Notes: generated by a model not told the origin, from the letters alone. A stretch of DNA of 64,000 bases from Allochromatium tepidum (GCF_018409545.1 NZ_AP024563.1:2254001-2318000); one strand, 5' to 3'. Counted from the first letter of the stretch, positions 38,424 through 53,448 are shown. Numbers and translations are program-made.

Positions 38424-38451
38424 GATCGGGGCTGGGGGCAAGCACTTCAAC
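38424..38451 (-). promoter_or_regulatory. Candidate sigma-32 promoter of lon
   Basis: On the minus strand GTTGAA (38451-38446), a 14-base spacer and CCCCGATC (38431-38424) resemble the sigma-32 consensus CTTGAA-N13-15-CCCCATNT. It lies about 115 bases upstream of the lon start. lon is under sigma-32 control in many gammaproteobacteria. Confidence 0.45.
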
Positions 38452-38565
38452 GCCTGGAACCCAGGATGACGGCGAGTCGATCGACCCGCGTCCGGCGATT
38501 GGATGGATATTGAAACCGCCAGGGCGCGTCAAGCGCCTTGACGGTTCAAAAACACAGCGTCCGGA

Positions 38566-39825
<1,260 letters not shown>

Positions 39826-40118
39826 CGGGCGTAGATCTCCGGGGGGCTGTGAGGGATGCGACTCCTGCATTCCCGAATGAGGCGGGCTCAATCATAACCA
39901 TTTGGGGGTATATGGCAAGAAACTTGAGCACGAACCTGGGACCCGGTCACGAATTTCGGCGGGATAGCCCCTGATCCGATCATTCGGGCCGGCTGGAGAC
40001 GCCTGGGTCGTTCCGGTTCTGGAAGGTCGTCCCGCGATCGAGGCGAATTCGATGGCGCGGGACGGGTCTTTCGATGGCTGTTTCAGTGTTTCGGATCCTG
40101 AAGGCCGGGCGGTGATTG

Positions 40119-40766
40119 TCAGGACTTCTTGGCAGGTGCCGGGCCGCGCTCGGTGATGACCTGATCGATCAAGCCGTATTCGCGCGCCGTCTCGCCGTCC
40201 ATGAAGCGGTCGCGATCCGTATCCTCGGCGATCTTCTCGATCGGCTGCCCCGTGTGATGGGACAGGATCCGATTGAGCCGCTCGCGGATGTAGAGGATCT
40301 CGCGCGCATGGATCTCGATGTCGGTCGCCTGACCCTGGAAGCCGCCGAGCGGCTGATGGATCATCATGCGCGAGTGCGGCAGACAGAACCGCTTGCCCGC
40401 CGCACCGCCGGCCAGCAGCAGCGCACCCATGCTCGCCGCCTGACCGATGCACATGGTGCTCACGTCGGGACGGATGAAGCGCATGGTGTCATAGATGGCC
40501 AGGCCGGCCGTGACCGAGCCGCCGGGCGAATTGATATAGAGATGGATGTCCTTGTCCGGATTCTCCGACTCCAGGAACAGCAGTTGCGCCACCACCAGAT
40601 TCGCCATGTGGTCCTCGACCGGACCGACGAGAAAGATGACCCGCTCCTTGAGCAGACGCGAATAGATGTCGAACGAGCGTTCGCCGCGTGCGGTCTGCTC
40701 GACCACGATGGGCACCAGGCCTAGACCTTGTGGCTGCCAATCGGTGCGACTCAGGGATGTGCTCAT
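40119..40766 (-). CDS. clpP: ClpP protease proteolytic subunit
   Basis: ClpP forms the 14-subunit chamber of ClpXP. The catalytic triad is Ser112 in [12 protein letters not shown], the His in MMIHQPLGG and the Asp in DTDRDRFM. The 215-residue length includes a short propeptide. It lies between tig and clpX, the classic order. Confidence 0.96.
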   Translation of the reverse strand: MSTSLSRTDWQPQGLGLVPIVVEQTARGERSFDIYSRLLKERVIFLVGPVEDHMANLVVAQLLFLESENPDKDIHLYINSPGGSVTAGLAIYDTMRFIRPDVSTMCIGQAASMGALLLAGGAAGKRFCLPHSRMMIHQPLGGFQGQATDIEIHAREILYIRERLNRILSHHTGQPIEKIAEDTDRDRFMDGETAREYGLIDQVITERGPAPAKKS

Positions 40767-40891
40767 GGCTGGAATCTTCGATTGATCGTTGAAAAGAGAG
40801 GGACGGAAGAGCGCTATCGTAGCGGCGTTTGCACGGCGGAATGACTCTGCCGCTTGTCGCCGCCGCCGAATGCGCGGACTTGACGGACACC

Positions 40892-42175
40892 CTATTGCTC
40901 GGTGAGTTGCGCAAAGGTCAGCGACTCGTCCTCGACCTGAGCCTGTTCGAGCATCAGCTCGACCACCTGTTCCTCCAGGACCAGCGCACGGACCGAACTC
41001 AGACGGTCGGCATCGGCATAGTAGTAATCGATCACTTCCTGCGGATGCTCATAGATCGACGCCATACGCTCGACGGTCTCGCGCACACGCTGCGGATCGG
41101 CCTTGATGTCGTTGTCGCGGATGATCTGACCCAGGATCAGACCCAGGGCGACTCGACGCTTGGCACCGGACTCGAACATCTCGGGCGGCAGACGCATCTG
41201 ACCGCCGCCCAGGGCCTGACGCATCTGCTCGGCCATGGTGCGCGCCTCGCTCTCGACCAGCGCCTTGGGCAGCTCGACCGGGTTGGCGTCGTAGAGCATG
41301 TCCATCACCCGCTCCTTGGTGCGGGCGGTGAGACGCTCTTTCAACTCGCGTTCCATGTTGCGGCGCACATCGGCCTTGAAACGCTCGACGTCGCCGTCCT
41401 CGACCCCGAAGCTCTTGACGAACTCGGCATCGACCTCGGGCAGACGCGGCTCGGCGATCGATTCGATGGTCACGTCGAAGCGTACCGGCTTGCCGGCCAG
41501 ATGTTCGGTCTGATAGCCCTCGGGGAAGGTCAGGTCGAGCGTGCGCGTCTCGCCGACGGTGGCGCCGATCAGACCATCCTCGAAGCCGGGGATCAGACGA
41601 CCGGAGCCGAGTTCCAGCTTGAAGCCGTCGGTGGTGCCGCCCTCGAAGGGTTCGCCGTCGATCGTGCCGACGAAGCCGATGCTGAGCTGGTCGCCCGGCT
41701 GGGCCGGACGCTCGACGGACTCCCAGGTCTTGCGCTGTTCGCGCAGGCGCCGGATCATGTCGTCCAGATCGGTGTCGGTCAGCTCGCTCACCGGGCGCTT
41801 GACGACCTTGTCGTTCACCGGGGCCAACGTGATCTCCGGCATGACCTCGAAGGTCGCCGTATAAGCCATGCGACCGGCGTCGATGTCGAGATCGGGCTCG
41901 ATGTGCGGCATCCCCGCCGGCATCAGCGACTCCTGCTCGAAGGCCTTGTAGAGGGTCTTCTGCACCATGTCGCCGAAGACTTCCTGGTGCAGCTCCATGT
42001 TGTAGCGCTGACGCAGCACCTTCATGGGCACCTTGCCGGGACGGAAGCCCGGCAGCTTGGCGCGACGTGCGAGCTGCTGTAACCGCTTCTCGACCTCGGC
42101 ACCGACCTCATCGAACGGCAGGTCGACCCGCATCCGCCGCTTGAGTCCCTCGCCCGCTTCAACCGACACTTGCAT
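40892..42175 (-). CDS. tig: Trigger factor (ribosome-associated chaperone)
   Basis: Trigger factor binds nascent chains at the ribosome exit. The 427-residue protein has the ribosome-binding region ([18 protein letters not shown], near residue 42), a central FKBP-type domain ([19 protein letters not shown]) and the helical C-domain. The ATG at 42175 with GGGAGA upstream is the family start. It leads the tig-clpP-clpX-lon series. Confidence 0.95.
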   Translation of the reverse strand: MQVSVEAGEGLKRRMRVDLPFDEVGAEVEKRLQQLARRAKLPGFRPGKVPMKVLRQRYNMELHQEVFGDMVQKTLYKAFEQESLMPAGMPHIEPDLDIDAGRMAYTATFEVMPEITLAPVNDKVVKRPVSELTDTDLDDMIRRLREQRKTWESVERPAQPGDQLSIGFVGTIDGEPFEGGTTDGFKLELGSGRLIPGFEDGLIGATVGETRTLDLTFPEGYQTEHLAGKPVRFDVTIESIAEPRLPEVDAEFVKSFGVEDGDVERFKADVRRNMERELKERLTARTKERVMDMLYDANPVELPKALVESEARTMAEQMRQALGGGQMRLPPEMFESGAKRRVALGLILGQIIRDNDIKADPQRVRETVERMASIYEHPQEVIDYYYADADRLSSVRALVLEEQVVELMLEQAQVEDESLTFAQLTEQ

Positions 42176-42338
42176 TGAATTTCTCCCGCGGACGCCAAGC
42201 TGGTGCGCCACGCCTGTCAATAAAAATCTCGACGCCGCCCCGCATTCGCCTGGGCGGCGCCTTCAAAAGCCGGATAGTATAGCACGAACCGCGCACTTGA
42301 CAGCGGGCCGGAGTCGTCATCGACGCTCCCGGCCGCTG

Positions 42339-42362
42339 CTGGAGGCCGGTATGCGCCTCCAG
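42339..42362. terminator. Hairpin after hemN
   Basis: CTGGAGGC (42339-42346) and GCCTCCAG (42355-42362) form an 8-base stem 13 bases after the hemN stop. There is no T-run, so termination is only suggested. Confidence 0.35.
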
Positions 42363-42375
42363 CGTCCAGCCGTGC

Positions 42376-43761
42376 TCAGATGACCTTGGAGAAGCCGATC
42401 GGGCCGGTCTTGACCGCCAGATAGGCATCGAAGGCCATGCAGATGTTGCGCACCAGCAGCCGGCCACGCGCCTGGATGCGGATACTGTCGGCGTCGACCG
42501 TGACCAGGCCGTCCTCTTCCATACCCTTGAGCTTGGTGAGACTGTCGGCGAAGTAGTCGTCGAAGACGATGTCCCACTTGGAGGCGACCGAAGCTTTATC
42601 CAGTTGGAAGTGGCAGATCAGCCGGGTGATGACGTCGCGCCGGATCAGATCGTCACGGTTGAGTTCGAGACCCCGGAACACCGGCAACCGTCCGGCGTCG
42701 ATGTCGGCGTAGTACTCGTCCAGTTCGCGGCGGTTCTGGCCGTAGGTGTTGTCGATCATGCCGATCGAGGTCACACCGATGCCGATCAGGTCGCAATGGG
42801 CATGGGTCGAGTAACCCTGGAAGTTGCGGTACAGGGTGCCGGCGCGCTGGGCGACGGCCAGCTCGTCGTCGGGACGGGCAAAGTGATCCATGCCGATGAA
42901 GACATAGCCGGCCTCGGTCAGACGCGCGATGGTCGATTGCAGGATGTCGAGCTTGACCTGGGGTGCCGGCAGATCGGCCTCGTTGATGCGCCGCTGCGGC
43001 TTGAAGCGCTCGGGCAGGTGCGCATAGTTGAACACCGACAGACGCTGCGGATTGACCTCGATCACGCGCTCCAGGGTCTTCATGAAGCTCTCGACCGACT
43101 GGAACGGCAGGCCGTAGATCAGATCGATACTGGTCGAGCGGAAGCCCTCGGCGAGCGCGGCCTCCAGCACCGTCATGGTCTGGGCCTCGGTCTGGAAGCG
43201 GTTGACCGCCGCCTGGACCCGCTCGTCGAAGTCCTGCACGCCGAGACTCATGCGGTTGAAGCCGATTTGGCGCAACAGCTTGACCGTGGAGGCATCGGCC
43301 TCGCGCGGGTCGATCTCGATCGAGAACTCGCCGATGTCGTCATCGGCCAGGGTGAAGTGACGGCGCGTCACATCCATCAGCTCGACCATCTGGTCTTGGC
43401 TGAGGAAGGTCGGGGTGCCGCCGCCCCAGTGCAGTTGCTCGACCACGCGCGACTTGTCGAACAGCGACGACTGCATCTCCAGCTCGCGATAGACGCGCTC
43501 CAGATAGGGCGGCGCCAGCGAGCGGTCCTTGGTCGCGATCTTGTTGCAGGCGCAATAGAAGCAGACCGTGTCGCAGAAAGGGATGTGGAAATAGATCGAG
43601 AGCGGCCGACCGCTTTCGTTGCTGCGTGCGCAGGCTGCCTTGTAGGCCGCCTCGTCGAAGGACTCGTCGAACTCGACCGCCGTGGGATACGAGGTATAGC
43701 GCGGACCGCTCTGGTCGTAGCGACGAATCAAATCAAGGTCGAAGGAAACGCCTTGCTCCAC
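42376..43761 (-). CDS. hemN: Oxygen-independent coproporphyrinogen III oxidase
   Basis: HemN makes protoporphyrinogen IX without oxygen, feeding heme and, in phototrophs, bacteriochlorophyll. It is a radical-SAM enzyme with the 4Fe-4S motif CDTVCFYCACNK, the Gly-rich LHWGGGTPTFL and the C-terminal HemN domain. The 461-residue length is normal. The start is GTG at 43761 with GGAGG upstream. It follows prmB on the same strand. No clear FNR palindrome was found ahead of it. Confidence 0.94.
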   Translation of the reverse strand: MEQGVSFDLDLIRRYDQSGPRYTSYPTAVEFDESFDEAAYKAACARSNESGRPLSIYFHIPFCDTVCFYCACNKIATKDRSLAPPYLERVYRELEMQSSLFDKSRVVEQLHWGGGTPTFLSQDQMVELMDVTRRHFTLADDDIGEFSIEIDPREADASTVKLLRQIGFNRMSLGVQDFDERVQAAVNRFQTEAQTMTVLEAALAEGFRSTSIDLIYGLPFQSVESFMKTLERVIEVNPQRLSVFNYAHLPERFKPQRRINEADLPAPQVKLDILQSTIARLTEAGYVFIGMDHFARPDDELAVAQRAGTLYRNFQGYSTHAHCDLIGIGVTSIGMIDNTYGQNRRELDEYYADIDAGRLPVFRGLELNRDDLIRRDVITRLICHFQLDKASVASKWDIVFDDYFADSLTKLKGMEEDGLVTVDADSIRIQARGRLLVRNICMAFDAYLAVKTGPIGFSKVI

Positions 43762-43845
43762 CGTTCAATCCTCCAGCCGCGAGGAGCGCTTCCGGCTCCC
43801 GAGCGGCCCGTCGTGTAAAGCCTGTTCAGGCATCGTCCCCGCCGT

Positions 43846-43873
43846 GGCCGAATCCGGGCACTGGAATTCGGCC
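43846..43873. terminator. Hairpin between prmB and hemN
   Basis: GGCCGAAT (43846-43853) and ATTCGGCC (43866-43873) form a perfect 8-base stem with a 12-base loop, 30 bases after the prmB stop. It lacks a T-run. Confidence 0.35.
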
Positions 43874-43902
43874 TCTGGTGCGGCGGGATGTGGGAATGTC
43901 AA

Positions 43903-44835
43903 TCAGGAATAGAGCGCTTCCTCGATGAGCGGCCGGTATTCGAGGAGCTGCTCGCGCGTGAGCAGGAAGACCCCCTCACCGCCGCGCTCGAATTCGATCC
44001 AGGTGAAGGGCACGCCCGGCAGACGCGACTCCAGGAAGGGCAGCGAGTTGCCGACCTCGACGACCAGGATGCCGCGCTCGTTGAGATGGGCGGCGGCCTC
44101 ATCGAGGATGCGCATTACGATGTCGAGTCCGTCCTCACCGGCGAGCAGCCCCAGATGCGGCTCGTTGTGATACTCGGCCGGCAGCGCCTCGAACTCGGCG
44201 CGTGAGACATAGGGCGGATTGGAGACGATCACGTCGTAACGCTGATCGCCGAGCGCAGCGAACAGATCGGACTCGAAGACATGCACCCGGTCGCCGACGC
44301 CATGGCGCTCGACGTTGTCGCGGGCGACGGCCAGGGCCTCGGGCGAGATGTCGACCAGATCGACATCGGCATCCGGCAGATAGACCGCCGCCGCGATACC
44401 GATACAACCGCTGCCGGTGCACAGATCCAGCACCCGACCGACGCGATCGGCGTCGATCCAGGGATCGAACCCGACCTCGACCAGCTCGGCGATCGGCGAG
44501 CGCGGCACCAGCACCTGTTCGTCGACCCGGAACTCCAGTCCCGCGAACCAGGCGCGTCCGATCAGATAGGCCGCCGGCACGCGCTCGACGACCCGGCGCT
44601 CGATGAGCTCGCAGACGCGCACCCGCTCAACCGGGGTGAGCCGGCAGTCGCGGAAGTTCGCGGGCAGATTGGGGTCGAGGTGCAGGGCGCTCAACACCAG
44701 CAACGCCGCCTCGTCGATGGCGTTGTCGGTACCGTGCCCGAAGTGGAGACCGGCCGCATTGAAGCGACTCGCGCCCCAGCGCACGAAGTCCTGAATCGAG
44801 ATCAAACCGTCCGGCTGCTCTGCCATGGCGCCCAT
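43903..44835 (-). CDS. prmB: Ribosomal protein L3 N5-glutamine methyltransferase
   Basis: PrmB methylates a glutamine of ribosomal protein L3. The class I methyltransferase fold has the SAM motif VLDLCTGSGCIGIAAAVYLP and the catalytic NPPY motif in VIVSNPPYVSRAEFEALP, followed by the PrmB-type EYHNEPHLGLLAGEDGLD. The N-terminal helical domain is the usual substrate domain. The length (310) is standard. Two ATGs, 44835 and 44826, are equally possible. It lies between iscR and hemN. Confidence 0.9.
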   Translation of the reverse strand: MGAMAEQPDGLISIQDFVRWGASRFNAAGLHFGHGTDNAIDEAALLVLSALHLDPNLPANFRDCRLTPVERVRVCELIERRVVERVPAAYLIGRAWFAGLEFRVDEQVLVPRSPIAELVEVGFDPWIDADRVGRVLDLCTGSGCIGIAAAVYLPDADVDLVDISPEALAVARDNVERHGVGDRVHVFESDLFAALGDQRYDVIVSNPPYVSRAEFEALPAEYHNEPHLGLLAGEDGLDIVMRILDEAAAHLNERGILVVEVGNSLPFLESRLPGVPFTWIEFERGGEGVFLLTREQLLEYRPLIEEALYS

Positions 44836-44967
44836 ACATCGTCAAGCTGTGGTTGAAAAGGCCGAGCCGTCCGCCGATCGGGTCCGGCGGGCGGCCTGGA
44901 CAGAAGCTGTGAAGCATACCATTGCCGGGACGGTTTTTTCAGCGCCGGAAATGCGATCCCACGGCGA

Positions 44968-45438
44968 TCAGGCGGCGCGCCGCTGTTTTTCGGTTTCGAG
45001 CGTGACGCGCGGCGCGGCGAATTCGAGCTTGGGATGTCCGCCCCGATCGACCAGATCCTGAAGCGAGATGTCGCTGAGAAACTTGAAGATCTCGTCGCTC
45101 AACTGGTCCCAGAGATGATGGGTCAGACAGCGCTGGCCTTCGTGACAGTTCTGGCGTCCGCCGCAGCGCGTCAGCTCCACCCACTCGTCGACGGCACAGA
45201 TGATGTTGGCGATCGAGATCTCGCTCGGCGCACGGCCCAGATAATAGCCGCCGCCCGGACCGCGCACGCCGCGCACCAGCTTCTTGGCGCGCAGGGCGGC
45301 GAACAGTTGTTCCAGATAGGACAGTGAGATGCCTTGACTGGATGAGATGTCCGCCAGCGTCACCGGTCCCTTGCCGGCGTGCAGGGCCAGGTCGAGCATG
45401 GCGGTCACGGCGTATCTGCCTTTGGTCGATAGTCTCAT
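44968..45438 (-). CDS. iscR: Iron-sulfur cluster regulator IscR (Rrf2 family)
   Basis: IscR senses 2Fe-2S supply. The 156-residue protein has the Rrf2 winged helix ([20 protein letters not shown] and [19 protein letters not shown]) and the three ligand cysteines in [13 protein letters not shown] with the C-x5-C-x5-C spacing of E. coli IscR. A type 1 IscR site overlaps its promoter. Unusually, iscS, iscU and iscA do not follow; the next gene is prmB. Either the isc genes lie elsewhere or this is a stand-alone Rrf2 regulator of the IscR type. Confidence 0.88.
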   Translation of the reverse strand: MRLSTKGRYAVTAMLDLALHAGKGPVTLADISSSQGISLSYLEQLFAALRAKKLVRGVRGPGGGYYLGRAPSEISIANIICAVDEWVELTRCGGRQNCHEGQRCLTHHLWDQLSDEIFKFLSDISLQDLVDRGGHPKLEFAAPRVTLETEKQRRAA

Positions 45439-45472
45439 GGTTGTGCTGCCTGCTTGGGGATGAGAATTGTCA

Positions 45473-45490
45473 TTGGACTAAATTAGTCAA
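45473..45490 (-). promoter_or_regulatory. Type 1 IscR binding site
   Basis: On the minus strand TTGACTAATTTAGTCCAA matches the type 1 IscR core, an imperfect palindrome GACT-N5-AGTC flanked by pyrimidines and purines. The TTGACT also serves as a possible -35 hexamer. It lies 35-52 bases upstream of the iscR start, fitting autorepression. Confidence 0.72.
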
Positions 45491-45538
45491 CAATTCCCTT
45501 ATTTCAAGCATGGCTCGCACATGAGCCGATCAGCGGTG

Positions 45539-46066
45539 CTATAAGGGCTGGGCGAGACAGGCAGGCGACGCGCCGGCAGCCGACGAGCGCCGCCCGTCGA
45601 TCGGGTTCGGATCGGGCGCGAAGCCATGCCCCTGACGCAGACAGAACATCAGCCATTTGGACAAGAACAGATTGGCCCGCCATTTGTCGGCCAGGGCCGG
45701 ATGGGCGTACCTGGTGCGCAGGGGCAGCATGGACTGACGCAGCTCCAGCACCTCGACCTGCCGGGCGTCGTGGTAGACACGCAGCCGGGCATCCGGGTCG
45801 GAATGGGTCTCCAGCGTCTCGGCGTCCGTGAAGCGATGGGTCAGATGCACCAGGGTGGTGTAGCGTGCCTGTTCCTCGATCTCCAGAGAGAGATCGACGG
45901 TTCCTGGACGCCGTGAAAGGCGCTGTCCGGCCGGATAGGCGTTCAGCTCCGGGGCCAGACGTCGCAGTAGAACGAAATTCTCCTCACACAGGCTCATCAG
46001 GGCGCCGACATCCGGGTGCCCCGCGATCAGTTTGAGGAGAAAGGTGCGGTCGAGCGCGAATTGCAT
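45539..46066 (-). CDS. DUF1249 family protein (YqiB-like)
   Basis: The pattern CEENFVLLRRLAPELNAY, ARYTTLVHLTHRF, RLRVYHDARQVEVLELRQ and LFLSKWLMFCLRQGHG matches E. coli YqiB (DUF1249). The 175-residue protein is soluble and its function is unknown. It lies between the divergent iscR promoter region and thioredoxin, all on the minus strand. Confidence 0.85.
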   Translation of the reverse strand: MQFALDRTFLLKLIAGHPDVGALMSLCEENFVLLRRLAPELNAYPAGQRLSRRPGTVDLSLEIEEQARYTTLVHLTHRFTDAETLETHSDPDARLRVYHDARQVEVLELRQSMLPLRTRYAHPALADKWRANLFLSKWLMFCLRQGHGFAPDPNPIDGRRSSAAGASPACLAQPL

Positions 46067-46146
46067 CGAGGGTGGAACGTGCAGAGCGCGACACGATCGA
46101 CCGGGGCGCTCACGCCCCGTCGTCTCGCGTCGTTGGCGTCAGCCGA

Positions 46147-46518
46147 TCAAGCCTGAGCGTTGGACTGCTCGGCGATCTGACGACGCACGTCGTCCATGTC
46201 GAGTTCGCCGGCCTTGGTGAGCAGATCGCGGAAGGAACCCTCGGGTAGCGCGCCGGCCTGCGAGAAGATGATGATCCGGTCGCGGAAGATCATCAGCGTC
46301 GGAATGGAGCGGATCTGGAAATGGCCCGCGATCGCCTGATGCTCTTCGGTGTTGAGCTTGGCGAAGACGATGTCCGGAAAGTCCTCCGAGACCTTTTCGT
46401 AGACGGGTGCGAAGGAACGACAGGGGCCGCACCAGGGCGCCCAGAAGTCGACGATCACGAAGGCGTTGTTCTGAATGGTTTGTTCGAAATTGGCGGTATC
46501 GAGCTCGACGACGGCCAT
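46147..46518 (-). CDS. Thioredoxin
   Basis: A single thioredoxin domain with the active site FWAPWCGPCRSFAPV and the cis-proline in IRSIPTLMIF. The 123-residue length includes about 15 extra residues at the C-terminus. It is cytoplasmic (no signal peptide) and acts as a disulfide reductant. Which thioredoxin paralogue it is cannot be fixed. Confidence 0.9.
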   Translation of the reverse strand: MAVVELDTANFEQTIQNNAFVIVDFWAPWCGPCRSFAPVYEKVSEDFPDIVFAKLNTEEHQAIAGHFQIRSIPTLMIFRDRIIIFSQAGALPEGSFRDLLTKAGELDMDDVRRQIAEQSNAQA

Positions 46519-46649
46519 GAGGCTCCCCCGTTGGATGAAAAGTTGAGCGAAAGACTAACAGAAACGGCAGTTCCCCGTGGCCTGACCCGGCTCGATGCGC
46601 GCAGGGTCGGGATTGGCAACGCGGCTGGGAAGACGCGCTGGCGGTCGAC

Positions 46650-49405
<2,756 letters not shown>

Positions 49406-49429
49406 CTTTGGGTACTTACCTTGCTGTGA

Positions 49430-51232
<1,803 letters not shown>

Positions 51233-51352
51233 CGGGGTTTACTTGCTTGTGGTGGAATAGACGAAGCGCGTCGCAATGAAAACGATGGGGCCGATCCGAA
51301 AATATTTACATTGGACCGATTGCAATCGTCGAAAATCATCTAAACTTCCATC

Positions 51353-51473
51353 CATGGTCACCGATACACTCGGGTGACGCACCGAATTTCCTGGCCGAGC
51401 CAGGTCACGCTGTCCTCCTCGTCTCTCTTCTGCGAGAGACTTTTCGACCCGGCACACCGCCGGGTCTTTTTTT
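51353..51473 (+). ncRNA. Candidate structured small RNA between pgm and hsp20
   Basis: Four hairpins lie in a row: GTCACC/GGTGAC (51357-51378, with a bulge), CCTGGC-CGA-GCCAGG (51390-51404), GTCTCTC-TTCTGC-GAGAGAC (51421-51440), and the terminator GACCCGGC-ACACC-GCCGGGTC with seven T (51446-51473). A pyrimidine stretch TCCTCCTC (51413-51420), complementary to Shine-Dalgarno sequences, lies unpaired between hairpins 2 and 3. A weak promoter (TTGCAA at 51320, TAAACT at 51341) precedes it. It could instead be the 3' untranslated part of pgm mRNA. Confidence 0.45.
51446..51473 (+). terminator. Rho-independent terminator
   Basis: GACCCGGC and GCCGGGTC form an 8-base stem with a 5-base loop, followed by TTTTTTT. 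It ends plus-strand transcription from pgm or from the candidate small RNA. Confidence 0.93.
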
Positions 51474-51483
51474 GCCTGAACGC

Positions 51484-51509
51484 AAAAAGGCCGGGGAACG
51501 ACCCCGGCC
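51484..51509 (-). terminator. Rho-independent terminator of hsp20
   Basis: On the minus strand GGCCGGGG and CCCCGGCC form an 8-base stem with a 5-base loop followed by TTTTT. It lies about 50 bases after the hsp20 stop. Confidence 0.85.
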
Positions 51510-51560
51510 CTTGGCTCGACGTATCAGCGATCAGCCGTCGTGCGTGTCAGCGGCTCAGGC

Positions 51561-52025
51561 TCAAGCGGCTTTGGCGGCGGCTGCATGCTCGATGGCCGGA
51601 TTGGCGCCGGCACCACGGATCTCGATGCGCCGCGGCTTCATTGCCTCGGGCACCTCGCGCACCAGATCGATGTGCAGCAGACCGTTCTCCAGACGCGCCT
51701 CCTCGACTTTCACATAGTCGGCGAGCTGGAAACGACGCTCGAAGGCCCGGTTGGCGATACCGCGATAGAGGAAATTCCCCTCGCTCTCGGTCGCCTGACG
51801 CTGACCATTGACGGTGAGCAGGTTCTCCTTGGCCTCGATGCTCAGTTCACCCTCAGTGAAACCGGCTACGGCGAGCGTGATGCGATAGCGATTCTCGTCG
51901 AGCAGCTCGACGTTGTAGGGCGGATAGCCGCCCGGCTCGGTGCGATAGGCCGTCTCCAGCGCATTGGCCAGACGATCGAAGCCGATCATGGAGCGGAACA
52001 GGGGCGAGAAGTCGAGCGTGGACAT
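51561..52025 (-). CDS. Small heat-shock protein, Hsp20/IbpA family
   Basis: Hsp20 proteins hold unfolding proteins during heat stress. The 154-residue protein starts [20 protein letters not shown], the IbpA-type N-terminus, has the alpha-crystallin domain ([20 protein letters not shown] to [15 protein letters not shown]), and the C-terminal IxI-type anchor RRIEI. The ATG at 52025 has GGAGGA upstream. Its promoter overlaps a CIRCE element, so it should be controlled by HrcA rather than only by sigma-32. Confidence 0.93.
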   Translation of the reverse strand: MSTLDFSPLFRSMIGFDRLANALETAYRTEPGGYPPYNVELLDENRYRITLAVAGFTEGELSIEAKENLLTVNGQRQATESEGNFLYRGIANRAFERRFQLADYVKVEEARLENGLLHIDLVREVPEAMKPRRIEIRGAGANPAIEHAAAAKAA

Positions 52026-52121
52026 GACATATCCTCCAAATTGAGCAATATGGACAGACAGTTGGCGTTCGTGATGAACCGCCGGTTGGGCGATCCCCCG
52101 AGGGGCGATCACTTGCATGAA

Positions 52122-52150
52122 AATATAGGCATCGATTAGCACTCTGTCAA
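52122..52150 (-). promoter_or_regulatory. Sigma-70 promoter of hsp20
   Basis: On the minus strand TTGACA (52150-52145), a 17-base spacer and TATATT (52127-52122) form a near-consensus housekeeping promoter. The -35 hexamer lies inside the spacer of the CIRCE palindrome and one CIRCE arm lies in the promoter spacer. The start codon is about 97 bases downstream. Confidence 0.75.
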
Positions 52151-52162
52151 GGGGAGTGCTAA
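52136..52162. promoter_or_regulatory. CIRCE element (HrcA operator)
   Basis: TTAGCACTC (52136-52144), nine bases, and GAGTGCTAA (52154-52162) reproduce the CIRCE consensus TTAGCACTC-N9-GAGTGCTAA exactly. HrcA binds this site to repress heat-shock genes. Here it overlaps the hsp20 promoter, not the usual groESL or dnaK genes. Confidence 0.92.
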
Positions 52163-52341
52163 TTCTTGACGCCCTTGCCCCTGGTGGCCATCATGCGCAG
52201 TTACTCAGCGCCGTTCGTCATCAAAGTGTCATGCGCAACCTTTAGAGTTCGACCAAGGCGATCTCCAGCCCACACAGCCGCGCTTTGCGACCCGAGCGCG
52301 CCGTCTCCCCGACCCTTCCCCCACGAGTTTGCATAGATTCG

Positions 52342-53448
52342 ATGACAGACCTGGCCACACCCTATTACTTGATCGACGAGTCCCGGCTCAAGCACAACCT
52401 TGAGATCATCCGGCAGGTGCGCGAACGCTCCGGCGCCAAGTCGGTGCTGGCGCTCAAGTGTTTCTCGACCTGGTGTGTGTTCGATCTGATGCGCCGGTAC
52501 ATGGACGGCACCACCAGCAGTTCGCTCTACGAGGCGCGTCTGGGGTACGAGACGTTCGGCGGCGAGACCCACGCCTACAGTGTCGGCTTTTCGCGCGACG
52601 AGGTGCTGGCGGTGCGCGAGTTCGCCGACAAGCTCATCTTCAACTCGCTGTCGCAGCTGCGGCGGTTCCATCCGGACGTGGCGGGCCTGAACCTGGGTGT
52701 GCGCGTCAATCCGGGCATCAGCTATTCGAACTTCGATCTGGCCGATCCGGCGCGGCGCTATTCGCGGCTGGGCGTCAGCGACACGGCGGCGCTGGCCGAG
52801 GTCGCACCCTGGCTCAAGGGGCTGATGTTCCATTTCAACTGCGAGAACCCGGACGTCGACAACATCCGCGCCTCGCTCGAAACCCTCGGGCGCGAATACG
52901 GCGAGCTGCTGCACCGGATGGAATGGGTGAGTCTCGGCGGCGGGCTGTCCTTCACCCAGGACGGCTATGCGCTGGATGCCTTCTGCGAGGCTCTGCGCGC
53001 GTTCAGCCGGACGTTCGACATCCAGGTCTATCTGGAGCCGGGCGAGGCGGCCGTCACCCAGAGCACCGAGCTCGTGACCACCGTGCTCGACGTGGTGCAC
53101 AATGAGGTCGACATCGCCATCATCGACGCCTCGCTGGAGGCGCACATGCTCGACCACCTCGTCTATCGCACTCATCCCCGGCTCGCGAGTCCGCCGCCCG
53201 GCGAACATCGGATGATGGTCGCCGGACGCACCTGTCTGGCCGGTGACGTCTTCGGTGACTTCAAACTGGCCGCACCGCTGCAAGTCGGCGACGAAGTACG
53301 CATCGCCGATGCCGGCGGGTACACCATGGTCAAGGTCAACTGGTTCAACGGCGTGGCCATGCCCGCGATCGTGGTGCGTCGGCTCGACGGCACCCTGGAG
53401 CGCGTGCGCGCGTTCGGTTATGAGGACTTCAAGCGCAGTCTGTCCTGA
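52342..53448 (+). CDS. nspC: Carboxynorspermidine/carboxyspermidine decarboxylase
   Basis: The 368-residue PLP enzyme belongs to the alanine-racemase-fold decarboxylases. It begins LATPYYLIDESRLKHNL, has the PLP lysine in SVLALKCFSTW, the phosphate-binding VSLGGGLSFTQDGY and the catalytic EGR/EPGEA region (VYLEPGEAAV), with the substrate Cys-loop AGRTCLAGDVFG. It makes norspermidine or spermidine from the carboxy form. The ATG at 52342 matches the family start. It begins a three-gene polyamine cluster. Confidence 0.9.
   Translation: MTDLATPYYLIDESRLKHNLEIIRQVRERSGAKSVLALKCFSTWCVFDLMRRYMDGTTSSSLYEARLGYETFGGETHAYSVGFSRDEVLAVREFADKLIFNSLSQLRRFHPDVAGLNLGVRVNPGISYSNFDLADPARRYSRLGVSDTAALAEVAPWLKGLMFHFNCENPDVDNIRASLETLGREYGELLHRMEWVSLGGGLSFTQDGYALDAFCEALRAFSRTFDIQVYLEPGEAAVTQSTELVTTVLDVVHNEVDIAIIDASLEAHMLDHLVYRTHPRLASPPPGEHRMMVAGRTCLAGDVFGDFKLAAPLQVGDEVRIADAGGYTMVKVNWFNGVAMPAIVVRRLDGTLERVRAFGYEDFKRSLS

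Noticed and set aside
42170-42300. Possible tRNA or structured RNA in the hemN-tig gap (GCCGCCC/GGGCGGC)
   Set aside because: No cloverleaf can be formed and no CCA-type acceptor stem is present; it is a simple GC hairpin.
43762-43902. FNR box upstream of hemN
   Set aside because: No TTGAT-N4-ATCAA-like palindrome was found in the gap.
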